Shown: positions 41,801 to 52,826, counted from the first letter of the stretch. The stretch is 64,000 bases of DNA from Thelonectria olida (GCA_020736575.1 JAGPYM010000006.1:806001-870000); one strand, 5' to 3'. Numbers and translations: made by a program. The notes: generated by a model not told the origin, from the letters alone.

Positions 41801-41976
41801 AATTCATACGCTTCTTCCACTAACCAGATTCATGTTGCTTTTGACATGGAGAGAAAAGACAGACATTAATGATAGACCCTGCAGTTTCCCTTCGAACATC
41901 TCATAGCAACGTAGCTCATTTACACGCCGTTACAAAATTCATTGGCGTCCCTTTTCCGCAAATTCCATTCATCACC
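38900..41976. other. 3.1-kb stretch without supported genes
   Basis: Lies 5' of the mucin gene (its promoter is the first part) and 3' of the BIM1-like gene. Open frames are short, overlapping and strand-mixed; the longest (41071-41574 plus, 167 codons) is Pro/His-rich without a domain. No transposase, reverse transcriptase or long terminal repeat was recognised. It could hold a very long promoter, decayed repeats or noncoding transcripts. Confidence 0.5.
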
Positions 41977-42959
41977 CTAGTTGTTCGTCGACTGCAGATT
42001 GTTCATGTTCACACTTCCAGCAGACGACCGGGAGTTCTTCGGTGGCTGGTCCTCCCAGTTGACTCCTCGGGCCGAATGCTGCTGGCGAAGGGCATTCAGG
42101 CGCTGGCTCTTGCGGCGGTAGATGAAGACACCCGCGAGGACAATAAGGGCAACGCCCGCGACACTGCCGACGACAATGCCAGCAATGGCTCCGCCCGAGA
42201 GGCCGCTGGACTTGCTCTTCCCAGAGCTGCTGTCCGAGTTGGACTCGTCTTTGTCGGAGCTCGACGTAGATGTAGCCCCGTGGCTCGAACCAGACGTCGT
42301 CGAGCTGTCGTCGTCGTCGCCGCTTCTGGTGGAGTTGAAGCAGGGGATGCTCTCGTCAAACTCGGACAGCTCGACGTAGGTGATGTCGGCGCAGGCGTAA
42401 AAGGTTTGGTTGTTAGGGGAGTCAAAATCGGCAATGTACTTGATCTGCAGCGTCGCTTTGTCACCCGACTTGACGGAGCTGATGGCGTCGGGAACGTTGA
42501 CGCAGGTGTGGCCCGGATCGATGTCCTTGAATTCGTCGCCATCAATGAGGGTCGAGAAGTCCGAGTTTGATTTGGGGTCTAGACCTGTTAATTTCGAGAT
42601 AACCAGGCTTGATACAAGAGGAGGGCACATACTCGTCAGATAGGAGATGCTAAGTTCGATGTCATAAGAATCATCTTGAGCTACCAAGGCAATCTTTGCG
42701 TTGGCTTTTCATTGTTAGCAACTCGGTCTTCGAGGTGGAAGGCATAACACAACGTACTCATGGGAAACTCGCTTCGGTTTCCAGGACTGGCAACAGAGCC
42801 GCAGGGAGCAGTGTTGTCCATGGACGCCGACCAGACTCGATCAGCCGGCCACATAAACGCCGCAGGGCCCATCTCGTCTTCACTGCCGTAGTCTGTAGCA
42901 GCGTGGGCATGGGCTGCCAGGGCCACAACGCCACCGAGGATTGACTTGAGGGAAGGCAT
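41977..42959 (-). CDS. BIM1-like (X325-family related) membrane-anchored surface protein
   Basis: Three exons, 42758-42959, 42633-42704 and 41977-42584; 293 aa. Introns are 42705-42757 (GTACGT, GCTAAC branch, AAAG) and 42585-42632 (GTATGT...ACAG; 48 nt and in frame, so easily missed). Signal peptide of about 16-20 residues, then the copper-acquisition-factor BIM1-like domain: MGPAAFMWPADRVW, DNTAPCGS, NRSEFPM, SNSDFSTL, DIDPGHTCVNV and ACADITYVEL. A Ser/Asp-rich stalk leads to one transmembrane helix (GAIAGIVVGSVAGVALIVLAG) and a basic cytosolic tail RRKSQR. Relatives are lytic-monooxygenase-like copper proteins or surface copper carriers. The position usually held by the N-terminal copper His is not clearly preserved. 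Confidence 0.88.
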
Positions 42960-44020
42960 ATTTCAATCGTATAAGCTTAGATTGGCGTAAAACGGCCGGA
43001 AATTGGATAAACGAGTTCACAGGAATGCGAAACGCTCGATATCTAGGTTGTCAGATCCCTTGCATTTCATTCTCGTCCAACGGCGGGCGTCCGACGTGCG
43101 CGGCCTTATTATACTAATGCAACGCCCTCCAGCCAAGGCCTCAATTCGGAAGGCTGGGCTTTTTGTTTGGTCAGTTGTGACAATCGAGCCCGAACCGACC
43201 GACAACACACACACACACACACACACTTCGTCCAGCAACGGAACCAAACCACATGCATCTCTTGGGGATAACCATCCCACCCACTATCACGAGCTCGGAG
43301 CCGACGCCCACTATCAGTGGAGAAATCAAAGGCTGGTCCATGCAGCTCTAGTGTGCCACATTGAGCCGTCGTTGCAACCTTTGCGATGGACAGCCAGGGG
43401 TGGAAGTGGTGTAAGTGGAGATGAGCGATTATCAGATGATCAGATAAGATACCTTAAAAAATCTAATCAGATGAGGCTCTCACCACTCATTGGCTCGACT
43501 ACGCCCTTCACAACCCCAGCCAAGCGCTGGGCATGCAGCAGCCGACATCGGTAGCTCGGATGTGTCGAACCTAGAAGAGCCTTGGCAGCATGGTGCCATG
43601 ACTCAAGGTTTTCATGAGTACTGAACAGATGGGGTTGCCAAGTTGGCTCTTGACCCAGCCAAGGCCTCCTTGACGGCCTGCGTGGGAAAAGTTGGCATCC
43701 TTGAGATTGAAAGCCCGTTTTGAGAAACTCCTCCGGAGACTAGAAATGAGCGTTGTGAGGTTCCCCGAGCTGAGGACCTGTGGACCGGGTTAGCCGATTG
43801 TCCGCGTACGTCTCCTTCAGATGATCAGATCCAGCCCATCCTCATGCAAGGCGTTGAAGGGTATAAGTAAGCTCGCTGGTGCCCGCATCTGCATGTGAAG
43901 CTCTGCGCATCAACCCATTCGAGTTCTCAACTTCCAAGCCACAACAGCTTCAAAAGCCACTCTTGATTGATCACTCTTCCACTCGTTAAGTCTTCAAAAG
44001 TCCAAAACCCATCAGTCACC
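42960..44020. promoter_or_regulatory. Divergent promoter, BIM1-like / GPI-type protein
   Basis: 1.06 kb shared upstream region. Contains an (AC)11 microsatellite at 43205-43226, a GATA-type cluster at 43429-43449 (TTATC and GATAAG), and the 14-mer TCAGATGATCAGAT at 43432-43445 and again at 43817-43830. A TATA-like TATAAGTA is at 43862-43869, about 160 bp before the plus-strand start codon. Confidence 0.6.
43205..43226. repeat. (AC)11 microsatellite
   Basis: Eleven AC dinucleotides upstream of the BIM1-like gene, about 250 bp from its start codon. Length may vary between isolates. Confidence 0.95.
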
Positions 44021-44899
44021 ATGCACGCCTCCACCGTCCTCACTCTCGGCTCCCTGGCCACCATGGCCAGCGCCTCGGCCCTTGACAATGCCTTTGCCCG
44101 ACGGGAGTTCAAGTTCCCCAACACCGTTCCTCTGGCCAAGCGTGCTGTCACCGGCTCCGAGTACCAGTGCCACGCCAACTGCGGTAGGTACCCTTCCAAG
44201 CCCATTGAAGCTCCAACGTTCCAGCTGGGCCGTGTGAGTGTGACACGGCACCGTCAACTTGATCCTAACTGCCGATCTCAGGCTACACCATCCTGAATGC
44301 CGAAGAGGATAGCTACTGTGACGACTCCGAGTGGAAGGAGCTTCTCGCGGCCTGCCTCGAGTGCGCCAACACCTACGACATGTGGGGTGACTACGGCCAG
44401 GGCGTCGAGGCCGCTGCCGAAGCTTGCGGTCTCTCTGCTGTTCCCTCCGGCTCTTCTGACGACTCCACCTCCGCCGCTGCGACCACCGCCGCTGCTGCTG
44501 AGACTACATCCGCTGCTGCTCAGACCTCTGCTGCGGCTGCCGAGACTACCTCCGCAGCTGCTGAGACCACTGCCGCCGCTGAGGAGACTACGGCTGTTGA
44601 GGAGACTCAAGCCGAGGAGTCCTCTGCCGTCGAGGAGACCCAGGCTGAGGAGACTGAGGCCGGAGAGACTGCGGTTCCCACCTCCATCATCGTTTCCACC
44701 ACGATCGCTTCCACCCCTACTGGCTCCAACGGAGTATGTACCATCCCAATTCATCTTTCAGACATTGGCCATGCTAACCAGTTCAAAGACCTCTAGCACT
44801 CCTACGTCCACTGTTATTCAGGCCGGTGCCCCCGTGTTCGCCATTTCTCACGTCCTTGCTGCCGGTGCCGCTCTCGTCGCCGTCGCTGGCCTCATGTAG
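44021..44899 (+). CDS. GPI-anchored-type cell-wall protein with six-Cys domain
   Basis: Three exons, 44021-44183, 44282-44733 and 44789-44899; 241 aa. Introns are 44184-44281 (GTAGGT, CTAAC, CTCAG) and 44734-44788 (GTATGT, GCTAAC, AAAG). Signal peptide (MHASTVLTLGSLATMASASA), a dibasic LAKRAV site that may be Kex2-processed, then a compact region with six Cys (YQCHANC, SYCDDSEW, AACLECANTYDMWGDY, EACGL). A long Ala/Thr/Glu-rich, probably glycosylated stalk follows. The C-terminus VFAISHVLAAGAALVAVAGLM is a hydrophobic GPI-attachment signal. Not a CFEM domain, which has eight Cys. Function unknown; presumed wall or plasma-membrane protein. Divergent from the BIM1-like gene. Confidence 0.88.
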
Positions 44900-45088
44900 A
44901 GTGCGGGTTCGCAGATAGGGCTTCACGACTCGACCGTTGAAACAAAGGTCGCAACATGTATACCATTCGATACTCACCTAATGTATTCGTAATTGCCTTT
45001 GAATTAATAGTTGCTACCGAAACAAAACGCCTCCCATTCCATGCATATGACGTGATGTCGTGACTGTCGATGAAGTATCCAAGTAAAC

Positions 45089-45691
45089 TTATTTCAAAGC
45101 CATGCCTCCAAATGCTCGGTCCAATGCTTCGCCCTGGTCATCCGCTGCTGCCACATTGCCTAGATCTTGAGTTGGTTGCTGGGAGTTTCCCTGAGCTTGT
45201 CCCTGGGGAAGACTTCCGACCCCGTGTGCCTGCGCTGGTGTGTTCCTCTCGGGCTCGAGAATGCGCGCGTCACTATCCAGCCACCCAGGCGCCACTCTCC
45301 TTTTCTCAGCTAGGTCTCGGGCCCTGATCCTCTCCTCTAATTCCCTCAACTCCTTCTCCGCATCTTCCTGCATCTTTGAGACGTGCGCGTGTAGCGCGCG
45401 ACACGACGCAATGATATCATCGGGGTGCGCAGCGTGTCCGGAGGCGGAGATGACATATTTGGGCTTCGGTTGGCCAGCTGGATCGTCTGATGCCGCGGAA
45501 ATGCCAAGCGAAGAGGGCGGCAGAGCGGAGGGCATGGTCTTGTAGTTGTAGGAGAGGGTCGTAGCGGTGGGCAGAGAGACGAAGGGGGAGACTGTCAAAG
45601 GGACCTGCTCAAGCAGGGGATGGGGGCCTTTCCATAAAGTATCAGCGGATGTTTGGCAATGAGTGAGAGATCACTTACGGCCGTTAGACAT
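45089..45691 (-). CDS. Hypothetical coiled-coil protein, 183 aa
   Basis: Two exons: a 13-nt first exon (45679-45691) and 45089-45627; the intron 45628-45678 has donor GTAAGT and acceptor AAAG. Joined start reads MSNGRPHPLLEQVPLTVSPF, continuous with the second frame. A Ser/Pro/Thr-rich N-terminal third precedes a predicted coiled coil around HVSKMQEDAEKELRELEERI, then RRVAPGWLDSDARILEP and a Gln-rich tail. No signal peptide or membrane segment. I do not recognise it; a small subunit of a larger complex is plausible. Divergent from the pICln gene with 380 bp between starts. Confidence 0.75.
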
Positions 45692-46071
45692 AGTGTCGGC
45701 CTTTGCGGTTCGCAGATGGCGGGGTGGTACGCGATTTGATGTGTCGTGCTGACGGATTGCGATCGTTCGCGCAAATGAACGCAGTGGAACGAATCGCGTC
45801 AAAAAGCGGCCTTCGTATACGGTTCTGAGAGCGACTCTTATAGCCGCAGTTTTTCGAGAAAGCTTGTCGTTTACAGGGTTGATGCCGTTCTTGTGATGGC
45901 TGGCTGACTGGGCTTCGTCATGTCTTGGCTGAGCTTCAAACGCGATAAGCGATAAGGACTCGCGCGTGATTGCGATAAAGCTCTCGGCCCCACGCAGCTT
46001 CACCAATTTCTCCAGCTGCCCCGTCGACCCCTCCAAACCACCATCAACATACCTCCGTTCTTATTCACACA

Positions 46072-47025
46072 ATGTTGCCGACCACAATTCGAACTCCTCC
46101 CGCTCTTGCGGACTTCACACCCTTGGCCGAGTATCAGTCTCAGACTCCCGAGAGCTTTGTTGGTGGAAAGCCCGTCCTGCATTACCACGTCGTTGGCGCA
46201 AAGGCTTGGCTCCCCAAGTCGCAATGTGGCAGCCTACCCGTGTTCCCTGCCGATTCGGCCCAAGCCCCCAGTGGCCCTGAGAGCGAGAACATCAATGGAG
46301 ATGCTGAGGAGTTGGTGGAACAAAAAGTAGACATCTTCGTCAACTCCGAGTAAGTATCGCAGACCGGCCGCCATGACCTCTAGTTGGCGCTAACACTTCA
46401 CAGCACCTTCACCATCTTCAGCCCAGAAGTCGAAGCCGGCGTCTCAATTCCTTATCCCTCGATATCCATCCACGCAGTTAAGCAGGTCGGAAAGTCGCAA
46501 GGAAACAACACTCAGGCTGTCTGGATGCAGCTCGAATTCTCCGACGGTGGCGCAAACGACGACGACTTCAACACAGTCGAACTCACCATCATCCCCCCCG
46601 CCTCAGCCACCGAAACCGATCCCAGCCCAGCGAAGCAGCTCTACGAGGCCATGGCCAACTGCTCAGATCTACACCCCGATCCCAACGATGGCGACGAGGA
46701 TGATGAAGAAGAGTATGCCGATCGCATTGTTTTCGAGGGCAGTGCCGAGCACGAGGCCATTGAGGGCTTCACTGGTGTTTTGCGCGGCACCACCGACGGC
46801 GGTCTGCCCCCTCCCATGCCCGGTAGTGGAGGCTGGATCACGGCGGAAAATGTCGGCGAGTATTTCGACGCAGATGGTAACTGGATCGGCCAGGGAGGTG
46901 AAGAAGAGGAAGAGCTGGGCGAAGGAGCGGGTCGAGTACGGGCTCGCGACGAAGTGGAAGCAGATGCGTCCAAGGAGGAGAGCTCAAAGGACGATCCTGA
47001 GAATAAGCGACCTCGGGTTGATTAA
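46072..47025 (+). CDS. pICln / methylosome subunit (regulator of volume decrease family)
   Basis: Two exons, 46072-46349 and 46404-47025, encode 299 aa; the intron is 46350-46403 (GTAAGT...CACAG). pICln has a PH-like fold, binds Sm proteins and presents them to the PRMT5 methylosome for snRNP assembly. Visible: GGKPVLHYHVVG at the first strand, DTFTIFSPEVEAGVSIPYPSI (typical core strands and conserved IPYPSI), HAVKQV, and VWMQLEFSDG. An acidic stretch (DGDEDDEEEYADRIVF) precedes a helix around LYEAMANCSDLHPDP. The C-terminus is acidic and ends with KRPRVD, a possible nuclear signal. In fungi the family overlaps with yeast Lot5, but the length and acidic tail favour pICln. Confidence 0.9.
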
Positions 47026-47477
47026 CCAAGCAAACAAAGGCAGCCGGGGACCAGAACGGGGATACAGGAGCATGGGCGTTTCATTACAACAAAAAACACG
47101 ACAAAGATATCATGAATTGGCCATTGGAGGGAATATGCTTCAATTGGCTTCACAATGATGTGCGAAATCATTGTATCTGAGAATTAAAATGAAGTCTGGT
47201 TATGGGGTATGCAAATCATCTGGTGAGCTTCCGAATGCTGCCCAAGTGCCCTTTCCAGAGCTATCGAAGAAATGCAAAAGATATCCAAGTTATGTATACA
47301 AGAGCGAGTAGGGGGAAGCACCATTACGACCAAGTCGTCTGAGGAAATACAATGAGAGAACGCGCGCGCAAGCGACAAAGGAGACGAATCAATCCAACAC
47401 CGACATTCGTGCACATGGCTCATGTCTCCTTTCCCATTCTTTTTTCTTCTCTTTTTTTTCCTCCTCCTTCTTTGTTT
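47026..47477. other. Intergenic between convergent genes
   Basis: 452 bp between the pICln stop and the stop of the minus-strand Ser/Pro-rich protein; ends in a pyrimidine-rich run near 47440-47475. No gene supported. Confidence 0.55.
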
Positions 47478-50188
47478 TTACATTCGCATGGTTTCCGTAC
47501 CAGTTCTGTTGCGAGAGCTCCTCAAAAACGCTTTCTTGTCGTACATGCCAAGGCTGTCCCTAATCATCCTCCTATCAAGGGCAGACGGCTCAATAATCTC
47601 CATCTCCTCCTCAATGGAAGCCCGATTCGCCTTGGCCGGCGTGATCGATTCAAACCCGAGGTTGCCGCTGTTGCTTCGGGACTCTCGGAGTGGTCCAACG
47701 GGAAGATAGGCATCGACACGGGGAATCTTGAAGTCTGTGCTGTTGTTCTCTCTTCTATCGCTGTTGTCATCCAGGCGAATATCGACTCCGCTCGGGTTGA
47801 CCCGACTGGTGCGGGCGCTGTTCGGCAAAGATCTCCCCGCGCCACTCGCCCTCTTGGGAGGAGTCCCAAGACTCAGATAGTTGTGCTGGCCAATGCTGCC
47901 AGGTCTCCCGCCGGACTTTGAAGGCGAGAAGCCGCCACCACGAAGGTTCGGCACGGTAGGCGATTCGGACTCGTTGTAGGTTGACGAAGACGCCGATGCG
48001 ACGCTGTAGGTGCTGACCATGCTGTTCATCCTGCGAAGCTCTGCAACCGAGTTCCCGACAGCCATGACTGCGCTCAAGGGGGAGACCGAACAGCCCGAAG
48101 ATTAGACCGGCGGTTAGGAGAGCCTGTGGAAACGGTGCTGGGGTCCTCAGCAGCCGCCTCGTCATCATACAGGGAACTCATGTTTGAGTTCGACGACATC
48201 TCCCTAAGCTGCTGTGAAAAGTCCCTTCGAGGGCGTGGCGAAATGGGGGCTGGCATGGTCGTCTCATCGATGTGACCGAAGTGCCTTGGAGGCTCCGGAA
48301 GGGCCCTTCTATGCGGAGAACTAGACGAGCTGGACGGGAGGAGAGAGACCATATCCCTCTCGTCAAAAGGCGTTGGAGCAGTCATTGTCTTCATTGGGCT
48401 GGTCTTGCAAATCGTCACAACGCTGTTCCGCTTAGTTGGCGACGACTGAAATTCACTCCTGTCTCTCGAAGGGTGTTCATCCAATGAAGGGCCGATGGTG
48501 TCGCTATCCCCGTCTGAATCTCGAGTTGTGGTCACAGAGGGCGTCACCATGCTGGTGACGGAAGGCTCGCTGAGTGACGGACTGTTCATAGAGGGACTGA
48601 GAGGATGCACCAGAGCGATTCCGTCCTTTCCAATGGTGTTGAAGTAGTCCATCTCAAACAAGTCGTTATCGGTTGGCGGATCCAAAACGATAGAAAACAT
48701 CGGGTGGCCTCCAACGGTTTGTGGCCTTCCAGGGGTCGGCCGCAGCATGGGAAGAGTACCGGCAGCTTGCGCAGGGATGCTCAAGTTCCTCGGTGATCTA
48801 GGTCCAAACAACCGGGTCTTGGTATGCAATCCTGTCTTCACACTAGGTCCAACAAAAGGATCATAAGGGTTCTTGGTATCCTTTGTCGAACCAGGAGCGT
48901 CGACTGTCTTTTCCTCCTGCTCGCCGACGCTGTACACGGTCGACAACGTGCTCGACTCATCGCTCTCCTGAGAGTGAGTCCTGATGTGCAGTGCAGCCGA
49001 CAAGTCGATGACCGGCTCGGGCTTGGGCTCGGGAAGCTGCCACACGGGGCGGCCCCTCGACTTGCTTGGGCTCGATTTGCCAGCGAGTTCTTGGGCCGCT
49101 TCAGCAATCAGGCCTTGGGCGGCGGCGCTTCCGATGGAGGTGATGGAGGCGTTTCGACTGTGCTGCGTGCCCTGTGGGACGGAACAGATGGTCGCTCTCT
49201 TGCTCGGGCTCGTTGAGAGGCGGGAGATGCGGACGGTGCTCGCACTTCCCACGGTTCCGACAGACTTGACTGACCCTTGGGACGAGATTGTCTTTTGGCT
49301 GCGAGGCGTCTTGCTCGGAGACCCTTTGGTCGGCGATACAGTCGGCGTCGTCTTGTCCGGCGATCGATTCCTCCCTTCTCGGAGGCGTTGCTCTGTAGAC
49401 CTCAGGATGTCGTTCAGATCCGAGTCAGTGATGGCAGGCCGGACAAGAACTTGAGGAATCCGCGGCGGCCTCATAGGCACCGTGTCAGATGAGGGAAACT
49501 CCTCGGGTGTCATCACAGGTTCCATCTCGGTCATCTGCACCAACAGCGGTGGCGCTGGCGGCGGGGGGGGACGCGGCGGTGGTTGTAGTGCTGATGATAT
49601 CAATGGCGGAGGGCTTGTGTCTTCTTGCCTCAAGGTCCTATGGATATGAATGCCGGCAGTCTGCTCAGGACTCTTGTTTCGCGTTCCCTTTTCCATGTCT
49701 GGCTCGTCAAACACCACATCAGGTAGAGTCGGCGTCTTGCCCCGCCAGCTATCCTTGTTGAACAACCAGCTGTTCCTCAAGCTCTTGTTCACCTTCGGCC
49801 CGTGGAACTTGTCCTCTTCAACCCAGCTCTTCGACCTTTTCCTCCCACCCTGGCCGAAGAAGCTGAAGCTCTGGTACGTTGGCATCGGCGGAAGCAACGA
49901 CGAAGGGGACAAGGAGAGACGACTCGTCGACCGAGCCATGATGTATTTGCGTCGAGTCAGGCGCTTCTTAAACCCCAGCCTGCTCTTCTTGTTGCCGCCA
50001 TCATTGTCAGTGACTTCGTAAATCGTCGTCGTCAAGTCATTCTCTGGCCGAGACTTGATGCGCCAGGAGAGCAGCAGTCCGACGCAGGTGAAGAGCAAGA
50101 TGGCGCCGCCCAGCGAAAAGGCCAGAAGCCACCCCAAACCCAAGCCCCCCGAGGACCCCGACCTGGGAAAGAGCGAGGCAAAGCTCAT
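47478..50188 (-). CDS. Membrane-anchored Ser/Pro-rich protein with an apparent frameshift
   Basis: Two frames form one gene. Frame A (48074-50188, 704 aa) starts with a short N-terminus and one transmembrane helix (LGWLLAFSLGGAILLFTCVGLLLSW, near residues 17-42), then basic SRLGFKKRLTRRKY and a long Ser/Pro-rich, probably phosphorylated cytosolic region. Frame B (47478-48077) continues with AVMAVGNSVAELRRMNSMVSTYS and ends in RNRTGTETMRM. The switch is at TCTCCCCCTTGAG: one missing C in the C5 run would exactly join RSPP to LSAVMAV. Alternatively, a 98-nt intron from GTATGA to TTGAG would also restore the frame. So this is either an assembly indel, a strain mutation, or cryptic splicing. Function unknown; type I-like membrane topology. 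Confidence 0.72.
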
Positions 50189-50989
50189 GATGATGGTGAT
50201 GGCTCACACTTCATGCGGCTGTCGAAATACCCAAAGTTTGAACCAGAGCGAAAGTCGTTGTCATGAGAATACAGGATTTGTAAGTGCAAGAAGAGCAAGA
50301 ATGAGAGGAGAATGGTCCAGATGGAATGGCCCTCCGCAGTGGAATTTCCTTCACTTTGTTCCCCCGTAACCCTTTTTTGCCTTCCAAGACCAATATTGAG
50401 ATTATTCCAATAGTTTCACTGCAATATTATTCGGAATGCGTTGTCAAGCACTACTCATTCCAGCCCCCACCAAAAAACCTCCCTCTCCAGAAAAGCTAGG
50501 GATAAAAGTCATACATGACACCCATCGACTAGAGGAGTCTTCGTGGGTCATTCATTTTTTACATGCCTAGTGAATCAGATTCAAGTCAATAAATAGGGAT
50601 AGAGCTTATATCATTGCCCTCGACGCCCTTTTTGGTCGCGCGAGGGTTCGATCACCATCCTTTCACACCACGTCTAAGCTGTGGGCCATTGCTAGGGAGA
50701 AGACTCATGTGCAACACCAGGTTGCCCCTTTTATTTTTATTTTTTTATTTTGTAATCATTCATCATTCCGGTATCTGAGCATGCATAGCTAACTCTCTAA
50801 GTCCACATATTCCCAAAGACCTGGGCGCCCATCCATCATTGATATCAAGAAAAGGAATCTTCCACCTGCCACATGCATCGAACCATGCTCTCCCCGTATC
50901 CGGCCCCTGTCCAGAGTGCAGACACTGCAAATTCAATCCGTATTTTTGGGGGGTTTTCGATCAGTTTATCTTGCTCTCCTTCGGCCCTT
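50189..50989. other. Intergenic, 0.8 kb
   Basis: Between the start of the Ser/Pro-rich gene and the stop of the DUF1996 gene, both minus. Contains a T/A-rich low-complexity patch near 50729-50755. A ggttcga string at 50645 resembles a tRNA T-arm but no tRNA fold surrounds it. Confidence 0.5.
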
Positions 50990-52826
50990 TCAGTAGTGTC
51001 GGTGTCCATGGCCATGCCGGCGGAGGAGTCCTCGGCGCCGCGCATTAGGAGACGGAGCCGCAACCACATCGGTTGAAGTCACAGTGACAGTGACAGTCTT
51101 CTCCTCCAGCTCAGTGACATAAACGACATTCTCTTCCCAAAGGATCTCGCTGACAATGTTCCCGTTGGTAATGTACTGTGTACTCCAATAGCTCTTGCTC
51201 TCGCTGGTGGGCGTGCTGACTGGCGCCGGGGTAGTAGCGGGAGCCTGAATGGAAACTTCAGTGTTGCTAGATGGAATTGCTTCGATGCCAAGTGCCGGAG
51301 CAGAAGAGGTGGAGGATGAGGAATATATCGAAGAAGAGGAGGAGACTAGGGACGTGGACATTGTGGTCGTCATGGTAGTTGTCGTGACAGCATCAGAAGC
51401 TGCCTTCTCCTTGAAAACCTCACCTGGAAGAGGGGAGGCAGAGTTGGACGCCGATTGGCCAGGAGCGTACGTCAGAGAAGGCACGCCGCTTCCAGTAGCC
51501 GTAGCAGTTATAGAGGAGCTCGCAATCTCGCCGGCTCCATCATCGTATGTGATCTGAACGCCTCCGGGAAGCTGGCTCATAGGACCATCGACGTCTTCCT
51601 TGGCGAGCGCTTGAGGAAGAGTCATCTCACACGAAGTAGCCTTAGCCTCACTAACGACATTGAATACGGGGCAGTCCTCAATGCGACCAGTCTCGCTGGT
51701 GCAGGTATCGACTGCGGTCTGCAAGAAATCCTGATCCCATCCCATGATGAAATCAGCGTGGTAGCCGTAACCTTCTCTATGTTAGTCTTGACGCTGAAAC
51801 TACGAAAGGCAAACCTACCAGTTGTGTCGCCATTAGCAATGACAAACTGTCCATTGCGGTCAGAGAAGGCTGCAGTATCCCAGATGACCTCGTACATCAA
51901 GCTTGGCAGGCGGTAGGGGTAGTCGTCAGGGCAGGTTCCAGTCATGACCAGGTCAGGGAATGCGACATGACTCTTGTGGTCATCGCTGTCAACATGGTTG
52001 CCTCCTTTCCAGCAGGAGGGGAACATAATCTCGAAGCGCAGGCCATCCTTACAGTTGGCATCGAGATAATCCTTGTCCGGCAGGTAGTGACGGTAGAGTG
52101 TGCCTTCGGGGTTCTTGTCGTAGTTCAAACAATTGAAACCGAGCGCACGTTGAGCCAAAGTGTCCTGGTCGGTTTGGCCGAGGGCTTCCCACTCGGATTT
52201 CTCCGGATCGGGCTGGCTAGGGTCACCCGCCGTGTAAGTTCTCCTGGAGTTGGTGCCAGACAACATTCTGAAATCGGTAGGGAAAGCAGTAATGTTGTCG
52301 CCATAAAGAAGGTAGTAACTTGTGGGAGTCAGACTCTTGATGCATAATATCGGGGCGATCCCAGCTGGTGCCGGATAGGAGGCTACTTACGCCAACATAC
52401 CACCGACCTGGTTGACAAGTTCGAATTCTCCAGTGTCGCTGTCTTGAAAATAGAGAGCGGGGTGCCAGTAAGATGACTTGTCTTGGGTGACTCTGCACGA
52501 GGTACAATCGCCGTTGACCAGGTCTTCGCTGGTTACCGTTTCAGCAAACCCTGCAATGTGTTAGTTGTGTACAAAGTCTTAAGGGCATGAGTTGACAGGT
52601 TTGTCGCCGAGCAGCATCATCGAGGACAGCTTGATTGCGTGATCTTCGACAGCTCAGTGGGCTTACCTGATGATCCATGGATTGAGTGAGCGTGCTTGGA
52701 AATCTTGCCAGGGTCGACGATGGGATCGATGCGCGCCAGGCCGACACGGCCTGGACACTCCATGCGCCAGAAGGCATGGGCGCCGCCTATGAGGCCCGCA
52801 GAGATGGCAACAAGTGATTTAAGCAT
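50990..52826 (-). CDS. Secreted DUF1996-domain protein
   Basis: Four exons, 52667-52826, 52391-52550, 51819-52318 and 50990-51771; 533 aa. Introns: 52551-52666 (GTAAGC...TGCAG), 52319-52390 (GTAAGT...ACAAG) and 51772-51818 (GTAGGT, CTAAC, GAAG). Signal peptide MLKSLVAISAGLIGGAHA, then the DUF1996 domain: FWRMECPGRVGLARIDPIV, HAHSIHGSSG, CTSCRVTQDKSSYWHPALYF, LRFEIMFPSCWKGGNHVDS, DDHKSHVAFP, and GYGYHADFIMGWD. The His and Cys spacing suggests a metal-binding or enzyme core, but the activity is unknown for the family. The C-terminal 200 residues are Ser/Thr-rich and end in a basic His-rich tail (RRRGLLRRHGHGHRHY). DUF1996 proteins often accompany WSC or carbohydrate-binding modules at the fungal surface. 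Confidence 0.92.

Noticed and set aside
50641..50660. GGTTCGATC string resembling a tRNA T-arm
   Set aside because: The flanks do not form an acceptor stem, D-arm or anticodon arm; no A box was found at the right distance.
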